From assembly GCA_017306865.1 (NCBI GenBank), contig JAFKHH010000019.1, forward strand, positions 1 to 64,000: a stretch of 64,000 bases of DNA, read 5' to 3'. Shown one piece after another: positions 1 to 9,130 of this stretch (position 1 is its first letter; each line of letters starts with the position of its first letter). Under the pieces are notes generated by a model, which worked only from the letters and a program-made list of their open reading frames with translations, had not been told where the DNA came from and did not search any database. The DNA is from Filimonas sp. (GTDB lineage Bacteria; Bacteroidota; Bacteroidia; Chitinophagales; Chitinophagaceae). The position numbers and the translations under genes were made by a program.

Positions 1-1322
1 ACCAATGTAATAGACAATGCCGAAAAACCGATTTCCATTCTTCCGTCCATAGCTGCCGTTCTTTTTTCTTTACCCATATCCAAATGACGTTGGATATTTT
101 CTAAAACTACGGTAGCATCGTCCACCAAAATACCGATGATTAAAGACATCGCCAGCAAAGTCATCAGGTTGAGCGTATAGCCCAAAAGCCACATCACGGC
201 AAAAGCGGTAATTAAGGAAGTAGGAATAGCGACCAACACAATCAGTGAGTTTCTGAAACTTCGCAGGAACAGCAACATTAATAACGACACTAAAATAACG
301 GCTAAAATCAAGTCAAGTACCACCGAATTAACGGCTGCAATGGTGTTATCGGTGCTGTCATCCGTAACTACAAATTTTACATCTGCATTGGCATTTTGTT
401 TTTCAATGGACTGAAATTTTTCTCTAATCAGTTTTGAAACATCAACGGCATTGGCATCGCCTTGTTTTTTTATCATTAAACCAATACCGTTTTTACCATT
501 GTAACGGCTGTAAGAAGCGGTTTCTTTAATACCGTCCGTTACTTCCGCAATATCTTTCACATAAACAGGGCTGTTTGGAAAAGGCATAGCAACTTGAACA
601 TTCTTTATGTCCGTAATGGTGTTGAACTTTCCTACCAAACGTACCGAATTATTTTCTGTATCGGTTTGCAATTTTCCGGCAGGTAAATCAATCCCCGAAC
701 GATTGACAGCTTCCACTACCTGATACAAAGAAATTTTATAGAGCTTCAGTTTTTCTTTATCTACCTTGATTTGAATTTCCCTTTCTTCCCCACCTAAAAT
801 GGTTATCTCTGCCACTCCTTTTAGCTGTTGGATTTGTGGCAGGTAATCGTCTTTCATTTTTTGATAAAATACTGTCGGCTCTAAATTGCTTGTTGCACTT
901 ACCGACATTATCGGCAAATCATTAGGTGATACTTTGCTCATTACAGGGTTTTGAATATCGTTAGGCAAGTCCTTTCGGATGTTGTCAATGTAGCGTTGAG
1001 CGTCCTGCATTGTTTTGTCCAAATCCGTTCCGTATTTCAGGTTGGCTATGATGATTGAAGCATTGGGTAATGATTTGGTAAGCAAATAATCTACGCCCTC
1101 CAAATTGGAAAGGGCATCTTCAATTTTTCGGGAAACGGAAGTTTCCACTTCGTTGGGTTCTGCACCGGGATAAACCGTTCGGATTACTACAACAGGCTGA
1201 TTAAAATCGGGCATCAGTTCATAGCTTAAATTTTTGTAGCCGATAATTCCCAACAGGGCAAACACGCTGAAAAGTACGATAATCAGCGAGGGACGTTTGA
1301 TTGATATTTCTGTGATGTTCAT
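1..1322 (-). CDS. RND efflux pump permease, N-terminal part (runs off left edge)
   Basis: The reading frame from the ATG at 1322 stays open to base 1, giving about 440 residues of a protein that normally has about 1,000-1,050. It starts with MNITEISIKRPSLIIVLFSV, the usual cytoplasmic start and first membrane helix of AcrB/MexB-like inner-membrane pumps. A long periplasmic porter domain follows, then clustered membrane helices. The segment GILVDDATVVLENI, near residue 400, carries the paired Asp of the TM4 proton relay. It would work with the adaptor and TolC-like channel encoded just upstream in the same operon as a tripartite exporter. The substrate cannot be read from the sequence; drug-type (HAE) is more likely than metal-type. 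Confidence 0.93.
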   Translation of the reverse strand, partial: MNITEISIKRPSLIIVLFSVFALLGIIGYKNLSYELMPDFNQPVVVIRTVYPGAEPNEVETSVSRKIEDALSNLEGVDYLLTKSLPNASIIIANLKYGTDLDKTMQDAQRYIDNIRKDLPNDIQNPVMSKVSPNDLPIMSVSATSNLEPTVFYQKMKDDYLPQIQQLKGVAEITILGGEEREIQIKVDKEKLKLYKISLYQVVEAVNRSGIDLPAGKLQTDTENNSVRLVGKFNTITDIKNVQVAMPFPNSPVYVKDIAEVTDGIKETASYSRYNGKNGIGLMIKKQGDANAVDVSKLIREKFQSIEKQNANADVKFVVTDDSTDNTIAAVNSVVLDLILAVILVSLLMLLFLRSFRNSLIVLVAIPTSLITAFAVMWLLGYTLNLMTLLAMSLIIGILVDDATVVLENIQRHLDMGKEKRTAAMDGRMEIGFSALSITL

Positions 1323-1333
1323 TTTCGCTGATT

Positions 1334-2389
1334 TTATTTAATCGTAATACTCGCTCCGTCAAACACGTTGATAAAGCCATTCGTTACCACAATATCGCCT
1401 GTTGCCAATCCGCCTGATACAATCGTTTTATTGCCGATATTTCTTGATATGGTTATCGGTTGCAATACGGCTTTTCCGTTTTTTATGATATATACTTTCG
1501 CTTTTCCATTTTCTTCCGTAATGGCTGATGTAGGAATAAGAATGCCTTGTTCTTGCTTGGTGTCAGAAAGATTTACCTTACCGAACATTCCCGATTTTAT
1601 GGTTAAGTTGTTGGTGTTGGCAACCTGAAACTGTATAGGAAAACTATTGCCCATATTGGCTTTACTTCCTGTCATTGTTACTTTGCCCGAAAGGGAAATG
1701 TCGGGATAAACATCAGCACTAATTTTATAAGTCTGATTGTTTTGAAACTGCACCAAATCATTTTCGGGAACATTGACCGTAAAGCGTAAAGTGCTTATAT
1801 CCGTAATTTGTAGCAACGGAATACCCGGTGCTGCAAAACCACCCTCCTCATTGAGCTTGGCAGTTACCACACCGTTGAAAGGTGCTTTTATAGTGGTTTT
1901 ACTGATTTGCTCCAATAAAGTCGCTTTCTGAACTTTTGCAGCTTTCAATCCCAATTTTGCCTTTTCCAACTGCACACCTTGAACGGCATCGGCTTCTGTT
2001 AAAATGGTGTATCGTTTTACATCGTCTTCCAAACCCTCAATCTGTACTTCAACTGCTTGCAGTTGTAGCTTCAACAACGAGTTATCCAACTGAATAAGTG
2101 TTTGTCCTTTGCTTACACTACTTCCAACATCTACCAAAACAGCATTGATTTTTCCTTGTATATCCGCACTGATTTTTGTTTCCTTATTCGGCTCAAAAGT
2201 ACCTGCATAAGTATTTGCATCATCAATAGTCTGCAAACGAATGGTGTCAGCATTTACAGTAATAGGTTTTTCTTTGTCATATTGATACACCTTGCTTTCG
2301 GTGGTTTCTTTATTGTTTTTCAACTTAAAAAACACAAGTGCTATTACCGCAATCAAAGCAATTATCCCGATTATTTTTTTCCAATTCAT
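1334..2389 (-). CDS. RND efflux periplasmic adaptor (membrane fusion protein)
   Basis: 351 residues. An N-terminal membrane anchor (IIGIIALIAVIALVFF) is followed by a lipoyl/barrel-sandwich half-motif (KISADIQGKINAVLVDVG), an alpha-hairpin with coiled-coil character at about residues 105-165, the second lipoyl half (TIKAPFNGVVTAKLNEEGGF) and beta-barrel and membrane-proximal domains. This is the standard order of the HlyD/AcrA family, and the length is normal. It bridges the inner-membrane pump encoded 11 bp downstream and the outer-membrane channel encoded 24 bp upstream, all co-directional, so one transcript is likely. Confidence 0.95.
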   Translation of the reverse strand: MNWKKIIGIIALIAVIALVFFKLKNNKETTESKVYQYDKEKPITVNADTIRLQTIDDANTYAGTFEPNKETKISADIQGKINAVLVDVGSSVSKGQTLIQLDNSLLKLQLQAVEVQIEGLEDDVKRYTILTEADAVQGVQLEKAKLGLKAAKVQKATLLEQISKTTIKAPFNGVVTAKLNEEGGFAAPGIPLLQITDISTLRFTVNVPENDLVQFQNNQTYKISADVYPDISLSGKVTMTGSKANMGNSFPIQFQVANTNNLTIKSGMFGKVNLSDTKQEQGILIPTSAITEENGKAKVYIIKNGKAVLQPITISRNIGNKTIVSGGLATGDIVVTNGFINVFDGASITIK

Positions 2390-2413
2390 ATTCCTGATTT
2401 TTTATCCGTTATT

Positions 2414-3739
2414 TTAATTCTTAATTGTTCCTGCCAGCTTTTTTAGCTCCAAATCCGCTTTCAGATAATCTATAACTGCCGACAGGTAATTTTGCTGTGC
2501 TTCACGAAGTGTATTATCAGCCAATAAAACATCGGTAAGTGTTGCCGTACCTTGCTTTTGTTGTAAAATGGTTTGCTCATAAATAGATTGAGCCAAAGTG
2601 ATTTGATTTTCGGTATTGATGACTGTTTGCTGTGCAATCGTTCTTTGCCTTAAAGCATTTTCAGTTTCCATTTTGTTTTTATCGCCAATCAGTTGAGCCT
2701 GCAATTCGTTATTGCTGATTTCCAGTTTTTTTTGATTTATTTTTCGCTGTGTAACTGTTCCGTTGAAAAGCGGGTAAGTCAGTTGCAAACCTGCAAAGCC
2801 TATGGGATAAAATTTCAGAAAGTCATTTGGGGTTTTGTCGTAGCCAAAACCTGTTGTTCCGTAGGAGGCAATCAAATTAAGCGAGGGTAGAAATCGTGAT
2901 TTGTTCAACGTACTCAATTCGCTGTTCAATAGTTTGTTTTGTGTCTGAATAATTTTCAAATCCAATATGTTTTCTACATTATTTTTAGTTAAGGCTCGCT
3001 GTTCGATTTCAGAAACAACGGTAATATTTCGCTCCAATGGGATACCGATATTCAGTTTTAGTGCATTTAGAATTGAAATGTATTTGTTGTGGACGTTTTC
3101 CCTTTGGGTATTTAACTGTTCGGTTTGCAATTTCACTTTACTCACATCTGTTCCCTTTGCCAATAACTGTTTTTTCAAAAGTTCCATATTCTTTAATAGC
3201 TTTTGGGTGTTGAGCATATTGCTTTCCAAAAAATCCAATTGATGTTTCAATATTTGAGCGTTGTAATACAGCATAGTGATGTCGTATAAAACCTGCTCTT
3301 CCGATTTTTGAAATTGAAGCAGTGTCAGTTTGTTGGCAATTTTTGTATTCTCAATCACTCCATAAACATGCGGATTATACAACGGCATTGCCAACTGCAC
3401 GTTTGCATTGATGTTGTGAGGAACACCAAATTGCAAATCTCTGAATTGCCCTTCGGGTGCTTGCGGATTGAGTGCATTCATCGGCATGAGCTGTGTAGGC
3501 AATTCCATAAAATATTTGTAATCGGCATTGGCTGTAACTTTCGGAATAAGATTGGCTTTTGCTTCTTTTTCCCTTTGTTCGCTGATGCTGATGTGGTTTC
3601 GGTTGATTTGCAGGGTTTTGTTATAGACCTGTGCCGTATCAGTACATTGTTTCAGTGTCCAGACTTCCTGTGCCTGAACAGTATTCCACCCGATAAATAT
3701 CAACGGAATAATAAATAGTTTGCGAGCGTTCACTAACAT
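2414..3739 (-). CDS. TolC-family outer membrane efflux protein
   Basis: 441 residues with a Sec signal peptide ending near VQAQEVW. The mature part has two similar halves rich in long amphipathic helices with Gln/Asn/Leu heptads, as expected for the outer-membrane efflux protein family. The C-terminal repeat contains the usual pattern QKQGTATLTDVLLADNTLREAQQNYLSA (shown here in part only as a landmark: QGTATLTDVLLAD). It forms the trimeric outer-membrane exit duct for the adjacent adaptor and RND pump. The start at 3739 places the signal peptide correctly. Confidence 0.95.
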   Translation of the reverse strand: MLVNARKLFIIPLIFIGWNTVQAQEVWTLKQCTDTAQVYNKTLQINRNHISISEQREKEAKANLIPKVTANADYKYFMELPTQLMPMNALNPQAPEGQFRDLQFGVPHNINANVQLAMPLYNPHVYGVIENTKIANKLTLLQFQKSEEQVLYDITMLYYNAQILKHQLDFLESNMLNTQKLLKNMELLKKQLLAKGTDVSKVKLQTEQLNTQRENVHNKYISILNALKLNIGIPLERNITVVSEIEQRALTKNNVENILDLKIIQTQNKLLNSELSTLNKSRFLPSLNLIASYGTTGFGYDKTPNDFLKFYPIGFAGLQLTYPLFNGTVTQRKINQKKLEISNNELQAQLIGDKNKMETENALRQRTIAQQTVINTENQITLAQSIYEQTILQQKQGTATLTDVLLADNTLREAQQNYLSAVIDYLKADLELKKLAGTIKN

Positions 3740-3769
3740 AATTGAGCAAATTTTTTTGTTTCTTTTTAT

Positions 3770-4162
3770 TTATATTCTTTGAGCAAAAGCGATAATATGC
3801 CCGTCTAAATCGGTAAAATAGCAAACGCTGTCGCCCCAATCTCTGTCTTCTATCGGACTAATAAGTTTAGCTCCTATTTTCATTGCGTTATGAAATTCAA
3901 GTTCAATATTATCAACATAAAAATATAGCTCACATCTCGGAATTCCGTTTCCTTGGTCAGGATGTGGTGTTTTGTCCGAAAGTATTTTGGCAATTCCTTT
4001 ATTAGGCATAAGTCCCAATTTACAGTTTTCGGAAAGTTTAAATTCAGTCATTCCAGGTACATTCAAGTCAGGGTTTATACGAAAAAGCTTTGTGTAAAAA
4101 TCTGTACTTTTCTGTTGGTCAATTACATAAAGTATAAATTCAGTTGTTATAATATGTTTCAT
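3770..4162 (-). CDS. VOC (glyoxalase/bleomycin-resistance-like) family protein
   Basis: 130 residues with the paired beta-alpha-beta-beta-beta fold signature of the vicinal-oxygen-chelate superfamily: an N-terminal EFILYVIDQQKSTDFYTKLF and a C-terminal DSVCYFTDLDGHIIAFAQ. Members bind metals or sequester small toxic molecules. The ligand here cannot be inferred. It lies in the tetR-efflux operon between the cupin gene and tolC, so a role in resistance or detoxification alongside the pump is plausible. Confidence 0.85.
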   Translation of the reverse strand: MKHIITTEFILYVIDQQKSTDFYTKLFRINPDLNVPGMTEFKLSENCKLGLMPNKGIAKILSDKTPHPDQGNGIPRCELYFYVDNIELEFHNAMKIGAKLISPIEDRDWGDSVCYFTDLDGHIIAFAQRI

Positions 4163-4185
4163 TCTTAGTTTGATATTAAATATGG

Positions 4186-4521
4186 TTATATGAATTGTTC
4201 TTCCTTTATCATTGTCAGCAACATTTTAAAGCGTTCAATGGCTTTCAATTCGTGTGGAATGTTTGCCGGCATAATGATACAATCACCTTTTTTCAGATGA
4301 TGAAGTTTTCCGGCAATCGTTATTTCTGCTTCGCCATCCAAAATCTGCACAATGGCATCATAAGGTGTTTTATGCTCCGATAGTCCCTGTTCTTTGTCAA
4401 ACGAGAATAAAGTCAAGGTTCCACCTTTGCTTTTAGTTACCTGTTTGCTGATAACACCGCCGTTTGTGTATTCAATTGCATTTTCGAGATTGAAAATGCT
4501 TTCTTTTTCAAATGTTGCCAT
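4186..4521 (-). CDS. Cupin-domain protein
   Basis: 111 residues forming one conserved small beta-barrel. Cupin motif 1 is visible as GLSEHKTPYDAIVQILDGEAE and motif 2 as KKGDCIIMPANIPHELKA, including His residues expected to bind a metal. Stand-alone cupins of this size in Bacteroidota often accompany stress or detoxification genes, but the substrate is unknown. It has the same orientation as its neighbours, with a 23-bp gap to the VOC gene and 9 bp to the lipoprotein gene, so it belongs to the tetR-efflux operon. Confidence 0.85.
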   Translation of the reverse strand: MATFEKESIFNLENAIEYTNGGVISKQVTKSKGGTLTLFSFDKEQGLSEHKTPYDAIVQILDGEAEITIAGKLHHLKKGDCIIMPANIPHELKAIERFKMLLTMIKEEQFI

Positions 4522-4530
4522 AGTCGTTGT

Positions 4531-4986
4531 TTAATTAAAATACTGATGATATTGCTGATACGAATGTTGCAGGCGCAAAACAATTTCACTTGCTTTGGTT
4601 GCATCTGTTTCATTTTGCAACGCCTTAATTATTTCAAGATGTGGATGTAGCCATTTGTGCAGTTCATCGTGACCTTTGCCGCCCATTGTACAACTTTTTA
4701 CGAGCTGGTCGTTTTGCTCTTTTAGTTGTTGAGCCAATGCTTTATAATCAGTCTTTCCGTCCTGAATATAAGTATTTACCAATTCTTCGCCTTTCACTAC
4801 AAAAGGTTTCATTTCTTCGTTCACCAGCCACTTTTCGCCATTGTTGAGTTCAATAGCTTTGGAACCCTCATCGTGTTGATGTTCTGCGTGGTTTTCTGTT
4901 TCCTGATGTGCCGTTGATTTTTCAGTAACATTATTACAACTCCACAAAAGCATAACGCTCAATCCAAATACAAGTAGTTTTTTCAT
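4531..4986 (-). CDS. Hypothetical lipoprotein, His-rich N-terminus
   Basis: 151 residues with a lipoprotein signal (LLWSCNN, lipobox Cys17) and then a short His/Glu-rich stretch (ENHAEHQHDEGSK) that could bind metal. The rest is helical, with conserved-looking Cys and His residues (VKSCTMGGKGHDELHKWLHP), a pattern seen in small periplasmic four-helix proteins. I do not recognise a named family. The ATG overlaps the 3' end of tetR by 4 bp, so translation is probably coupled and expression follows TetR control. Confidence 0.75.
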   Translation of the reverse strand: MKKLLVFGLSVMLLWSCNNVTEKSTAHQETENHAEHQHDEGSKAIELNNGEKWLVNEEMKPFVVKGEELVNTYIQDGKTDYKALAQQLKEQNDQLVKSCTMGGKGHDELHKWLHPHLEIIKALQNETDATKASEIVLRLQHSYQQYHQYFN

Positions 4987-5582
4987 ATCTCAATTTTTTT
5001 TTCAATCATTTTTAAAATTCCCTCTAAAACTGCTGTACCGTCTTTTATCAGGTTAGACTTATGCCTCGAAAGTTTCCATTTCAAAACCGTCATTCTCATT
5101 CCACCAAGTATAATAGTGGTAAGCGTGGAGGCATTGATTAGCTTGCCGTATTGCCCTACCTTCTGTCCTTTTTCAATGTTTGCATTGACATATTGGTGCA
5201 TTAATTCCATTATTTCGGAAACTTTATAACTCAATCCCTCATCATAATGAAAAATACTTTCCGCAAAAATGACACTGACAATCGCAGGTTTATCTGTAAA
5301 GGTTTGTAGTTGCGATTTAAAAATATCCCTCAATTCATCTCCTGCCGTTGCGTTAGGATTTACAGGAATGTTACTTATGCGGTTTTTCATTCCTGTTATG
5401 AAATAGTTGAGCAAACCAAGTAAAATATCATTCTTGCTTTTAAAATGACGGTATAAAGCCGGTTCGGATAAACCAATATCGGCAGCCAGCGTTTTGATAG
5501 TCAGGTTTTGAATACCGTAAGCATCAATCCGAACCGTTGCGGCTTCCATTATTTCTATTTGTCTGTTTGTGAATTTTTCCAT
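4983..5582 (-). CDS. TetR/AcrR-family transcriptional regulator
   Basis: 199 residues. The N-terminal TetR helix-turn-helix is clear: RQIEIMEAATVRI, then LAADIGLSEPALYRHFKSK at about residues 32-50. A divergent all-helical ligand-binding domain follows. It is the first gene of the efflux operon and overlaps the next gene by 4 bp. The palindromes at 5595-5628 overlap its own predicted -7 box, so it most likely represses itself and the whole efflux operon until an effector binds. Confidence 0.93.
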   Translation of the reverse strand: MEKFTNRQIEIMEAATVRIDAYGIQNLTIKTLAADIGLSEPALYRHFKSKNDILLGLLNYFITGMKNRISNIPVNPNATAGDELRDIFKSQLQTFTDKPAIVSVIFAESIFHYDEGLSYKVSEIMELMHQYVNANIEKGQKVGQYGKLINASTLTTIILGGMRMTVLKWKLSRHKSNLIKDGTAVLEGILKMIEKKIEI

Positions 5583-5594
5583 GTTACCCGTTCG

Positions 5595-5634
5595 CTAACA
5601 AAATTATGTTAGTTAGCATTCGCTAACAAAGGTA
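5595..5634 (-). promoter_or_regulatory. TetR operator and -7 box ahead of the efflux operon
   Basis: CTAACA at 5595-5600 and 5623-5628 flank TGTTAG at 5607-5612, giving two overlapping inverted repeats that share the middle arm. On the minus strand, TACCTTTG at 5634-5627 matches the Bacteroidota -7 consensus TAnnTTTG and overlaps the right-hand arm. This fits autorepression by the adjacent TetR protein. The operator assignment is inference from position and symmetry. Confidence 0.6.
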
Positions 5635-5700
5635 GTGATATTTTTTTATTTAGCGATATTTCTTCAAGAAAAGGATATTGTCAACCAATACTATCATTCT

Positions 5701-7701
5701 TTATTCCTTTTGCACCAAATGTTGTAAGTCAGGGTCGTTTTTGATGCGTTCCATTTCACTTTCAACAATGGTCATAACATCCTGCTTGACTTGCTTGTAG
5801 TTGGCTTCAATTTCTTGCTTCATATTATCCGCTCCACTTTCATCGGTAAAGGATAATATCTGCGGTATCTTCTTGTAGGCTTTGGTTTCGGCGGCAACTT
5901 TATCATTATCTACTACAATTTCAGAATGAAATATTTTCTGCTCGATGCGTTCATCGAAATTGTCGGAAACCGCACCAACAAACATGCCCTGCGTAAGTGT
6001 TGAAATTTTGGATGCTGGTATCAGGCTATCCATTTGGGTAGAAATGGAAGTGGACTTATCATTTCGGTTGATGGTCATGCTCTGCCTTTTCTGCAACACT
6101 TTTCCAAAGCGTTCCGAAAGGCTCTTTGCTGTTTCGCCCACCACCTGACCGGAGAAAATATTACCTATGGTATTCTGTATTACCTTACTTTCTTTATCGC
6201 CGTAATCCCTTGTCAGTTGTGAAAAATCCTGAAAGCCCAAACATACTGCTACCTTATTACTACGTGCAGTTGCAATCAGGTTATCCAATCCCCTGAAATA
6301 AATGGTTGGCAACTCATCTATGATAATTGAACTTTTAAGCTGTCCTTTTTTGTTAATCAGTTTTACAATCCTTGAATTGTATAAACCCAAAGCTGCGGAG
6401 TAAATATTTTGCCTGTCGGGGTTGTTGCCAACGCACAGTATTTTAGGCTCTTTCGGATTGTTGATGTCCAGTGAAAAATCGTCCCCCGTCATTACCCAAT
6501 ACAACTGCGGGCTAATCATTCGGGACAAAGGAATTTTTGCCGATGCAATCTGCCCCTGTAACTGGTCTTGTGCGCCCCCTAACCAGGCATCCATGAACGG
6601 CGATAAATAATTTTCGAGTTCGGGGTATGACGTAAGTATGGTAAATACGTCTGCGTATTTTTTGTTGAGCAATTCGATGGCGTGCGGGAACGTGCAATGC
6701 TTGCCGTTATCGTAAATTTTCAGGAACCAAATAATTGCTGCAAGCAATATAATCGGGCTTTCAACGAAGAAATCCCCTTGCTTCAAAATCCACGACTTGT
6801 TAAGGTTAAGCATGATGGTATAGGCAGCTTCGTAAGCATCCGATATGTCCGTCATAAAGTCGGGATTAAGCGGGTTGCACCTGTGGCTCCGGCGTGGGTC
6901 ATCAAAATTGATAACATAAAACTTGGGGGCTATTTTGTACTTGTTGGTATGCTTTAGCAGGTGGTTGTAGGCAATCGTGGAAAGGTCATCAAACTTGAAA
7001 TCGTAGATATACATACCGAACCCTTTCTCGATGTGTTGTTTGATGTAGTTGTTTACAATAGCATAGGATTTCCCCGAACCCGGAGTACCCAACACAATAG
7101 AGGCTCTAAAAGGATTGACCACATTAACCCAACCGTCATTCCATTTGCCTTTGTAGTAAAACTTCGTAGGCAGGTTAACGGAATATTCATTTTGCATCAG
7201 TTTGGTTTCCTGCTGGAAACTTTCGTTCTCGTTGTTGAAAACATCGTCCATCAGGTTATTGCGTAGTAAGCGGCTCATCCATACACCAGCCATCAGCAGG
7301 GCAATATATCCAGCGCCCGTTGTAAGAATGTAAAGCGAAGTAGCTAACCCTGCCGATAATTTCAGCAATGGGAAATTCAGGAAGAACAGCACTAAGCCAG
7401 TGGCTAAGGCAACACGGATTTTAGTCCATGTTATCTTTTCGTTTTTCACGCCCTTTGTACCCAAACAGCTTAACGCCAGTAACACCAATGCAAAAAATTT
7501 GGTGTAAAACGTGTGTGAGAAAAGCCCTGCGGTACGGTTAAAATTGGTGAGTATCTTGCCTATAACTTCTAAAGTCCAGCCACGTTCGGCAAAGAACCCA
7601 TAGCAAAACCAATAAAAGTGCATCAATACAATGAGGATGCTTACCGCTCTCATAAAAGCCATTATTTTGGCTAACCCTCTTAAATCGTCTTCTCCTTGCA
7701 T
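5701..7701 (-). CDS. mobC: Conjugative coupling protein MobC (TraG/VirD4-like ATPase)
   Basis: 666 residues. The N-terminus has several membrane helices (about residues 14-35, 65-82, 97-120 and 125-145). A cytoplasmic ATPase follows, with Walker A GTPGSGKS at 205-212 and a Walker B-like SSIIIDELPTIYF. The TraG/VirD4 family delivers the relaxosome to the type IV secretion channel; in CTnDOT-like elements the gene is called mobC and follows mobA-mobB, as here. It is separated from mobB by 124 bp containing a hairpin and the phased repeats, so it may have its own promoter. Confidence 0.93.
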   Translation of the reverse strand: MQGEDDLRGLAKIMAFMRAVSILIVLMHFYWFCYGFFAERGWTLEVIGKILTNFNRTAGLFSHTFYTKFFALVLLALSCLGTKGVKNEKITWTKIRVALATGLVLFFLNFPLLKLSAGLATSLYILTTGAGYIALLMAGVWMSRLLRNNLMDDVFNNENESFQQETKLMQNEYSVNLPTKFYYKGKWNDGWVNVVNPFRASIVLGTPGSGKSYAIVNNYIKQHIEKGFGMYIYDFKFDDLSTIAYNHLLKHTNKYKIAPKFYVINFDDPRRSHRCNPLNPDFMTDISDAYEAAYTIMLNLNKSWILKQGDFFVESPIILLAAIIWFLKIYDNGKHCTFPHAIELLNKKYADVFTILTSYPELENYLSPFMDAWLGGAQDQLQGQIASAKIPLSRMISPQLYWVMTGDDFSLDINNPKEPKILCVGNNPDRQNIYSAALGLYNSRIVKLINKKGQLKSSIIIDELPTIYFRGLDNLIATARSNKVAVCLGFQDFSQLTRDYGDKESKVIQNTIGNIFSGQVVGETAKSLSERFGKVLQKRQSMTINRNDKSTSISTQMDSLIPASKISTLTQGMFVGAVSDNFDERIEQKIFHSEIVVDNDKVAAETKAYKKIPQILSFTDESGADNMKQEIEANYKQVKQDVMTIVESEMERIKNDPDLQHLVQKE

Positions 7702-7731
7702 AATTCAAAAATTTGTTTTGATGCAAGTGTA

Positions 7732-7749
7732 ACCGCTATGAATAGCGGT
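7732..7749. repeat. Short perfect inverted repeat in the mobB-mobC gap
   Basis: ACCGCTAT (7732-7739) and ATAGCGGT (7742-7749) are perfect 8-bp arms around a 2-bp centre. It sits 31 bp upstream of the mobC ATG and next to the phased repeats. It could be an operator half of a composite site, or an mRNA hairpin between mobB and mobC. Confidence 0.5.
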
Positions 7750-7759
7750 GTAGAGAAAG

Positions 7760-7804
7760 CGGTGTCAGATGGCGTGTAGTGGCATTATTTGGCATTAAAC
7801 TGGC
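7760..7804 (-). promoter_or_regulatory. 10-bp-phased TGCCA direct repeats, site A (upstream of mobC)
   Basis: On the plus strand CGGTG, TGGCG, TGGCA and TGGCA begin at 7760, 7770, 7780 and 7790, exactly 10 bp apart. A further TGGC begins at 7801. Read on the minus strand, the direction of mobC, these are TGCCA-type units ending about 58 bp before the mobC start codon. The same unit and spacing recur at four other places in the element. Confidence 0.55.
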
Positions 7805-7825
7805 TTCCTGATAGAGAACAAAATC

Positions 7826-9130
7826 TTATTGCCGTCTTCCTGGTCTTTTGTTTTTCTTCTTTTTCTTCATGCGGTTTGCAAAAGCCTGTTCCTCGTAATC
7901 CTCGCCCTGTGCTTCCGGTAATAGCCCGCCCAATCCGTCTATCAATCCTGTATCATCGGTTGGCTGTTCTTTATCAAAGAAATCAAAAAGCCTGTGAGTT
8001 TCTTCTTTTTCCTCAACAACGTTTTTATCTGCGGCTGGCAATGCGGAGGTACTTGTATGTTCTGTATTTTGGCGTTGTTCCATTACTTGTTCTTTCCACC
8101 AGTCGTTAAACACATTTGCCGATAGTTTTTTGTCCAAAGCTGAACCGTTCCAAACTGTGCGGCTTTCATGGTCTATAAATGTCATACCATATATGCGCCC
8201 CTTATCAGTGCGGCGTACAACGGTATTGATGCCCTGCTCCAATAGTTGCTTTTTAAAATCGGTTTCATTGGTGGCCGTGTGCATTGCTACCTCGATGCTG
8301 TTTTTCAGTATGGCTCTTACCGGGTTATTTTTAATCTGCTCTTTAGATTGTGCAAAATGTTCCTGCAAGGCTTCCAATCCTGCGTGTTTGCCAAAACGTG
8401 AAGCCTTGAAAGGATTGCTGGCTTTTACTCCCTGTTCGTTCAAGGCAAAATACACCAGCCCGTTTTTGGGCTGTCCGTTCAGCTCGCCTTTCACTTCTTC
8501 GGCGGTAATATTAAAGAGGGAAAGCAACGCATTGTATGCGCCCAAACTGGCATATCCGTAATACTTTGGCAGATGTCGTACCACCGATGCTATCTGACTT
8601 TTAACATCCCCGGCTTTGTAGTCTATCGGGTGGAATACCCGCTCGTTCCCCGTGCGTTGCTTTTCCGTTGCAGGTACAAGATTGTACTGCTGTTCCAATT
8701 TCCTGCAAATTGCCATTGAACGGGGATGGTCGTAACTGTCCGCTATCTTCTTGCCATCCAATCCAACGGCAACGGTCACAATATGGATGTGGGTGCGCTC
8801 TATATCCGTATGTTTGAAAACAACATAGGGCTGGTTGCCATAGCCCATTTCCTGCATATACTGCTGCGCCATTTTTATAAACTGCCCATCGCTGACCTTA
8901 TCCGCAGGATCAGGGTTCAGCGATATGTGGCGAACTGGTTTTTCCGTTCGGATATTGGCGGCTAAATAGGGCTCAAATTGCTGGTGCAGGTAATGGGTAG
9001 AATAAGTATTGTTCAATGTTTCCGGTATCTTGTTCAGCAACAAAACCTGCCCTTTTTCTTTGTCAATCTTCTGCTGGTTATATGATATAGCACCGTACAA
9101 ATGCTCACCCTTTCCAATCTTTGCTATCAT
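7826..9130 (-). CDS. mobB: Relaxase/mobilisation nuclease MobB
   Basis: 434 residues. The N-terminal relaxase domain (Pfam Relaxase-like) contains HTDIERTHIHIV near residues 107-118, the histidine cluster that holds the catalytic metal, and an early Tyr-rich segment (HLYGAISYNQQK) that could supply the nicking tyrosine. The C-terminal third is charged and low in complexity, ending in a Lys/Arg-rich tail (MKKKKKNKRPGRRQ). It nicks oriT and pilots the strand. It overlaps the end of mobA by 4 bp (ATGA type), so the two are translationally coupled. Confidence 0.93.
   Translation of the reverse strand: MIAKIGKGEHLYGAISYNQQKIDKEKGQVLLLNKIPETLNNTYSTHYLHQQFEPYLAANIRTEKPVRHISLNPDPADKVSDGQFIKMAQQYMQEMGYGNQPYVVFKHTDIERTHIHIVTVAVGLDGKKIADSYDHPRSMAICRKLEQQYNLVPATEKQRTGNERVFHPIDYKAGDVKSQIASVVRHLPKYYGYASLGAYNALLSLFNITAEEVKGELNGQPKNGLVYFALNEQGVKASNPFKASRFGKHAGLEALQEHFAQSKEQIKNNPVRAILKNSIEVAMHTATNETDFKKQLLEQGINTVVRRTDKGRIYGMTFIDHESRTVWNGSALDKKLSANVFNDWWKEQVMEQRQNTEHTSTSALPAADKNVVEEKEETHRLFDFFDKEQPTDDTGLIDGLGGLLPEAQGEDYEEQAFANRMKKKKKNKRPGRRQ

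Noticed and set aside
5945-7266. Plus-strand frames opposite mobC
   Set aside because: They are antisense shadows of a well-supported coding gene.
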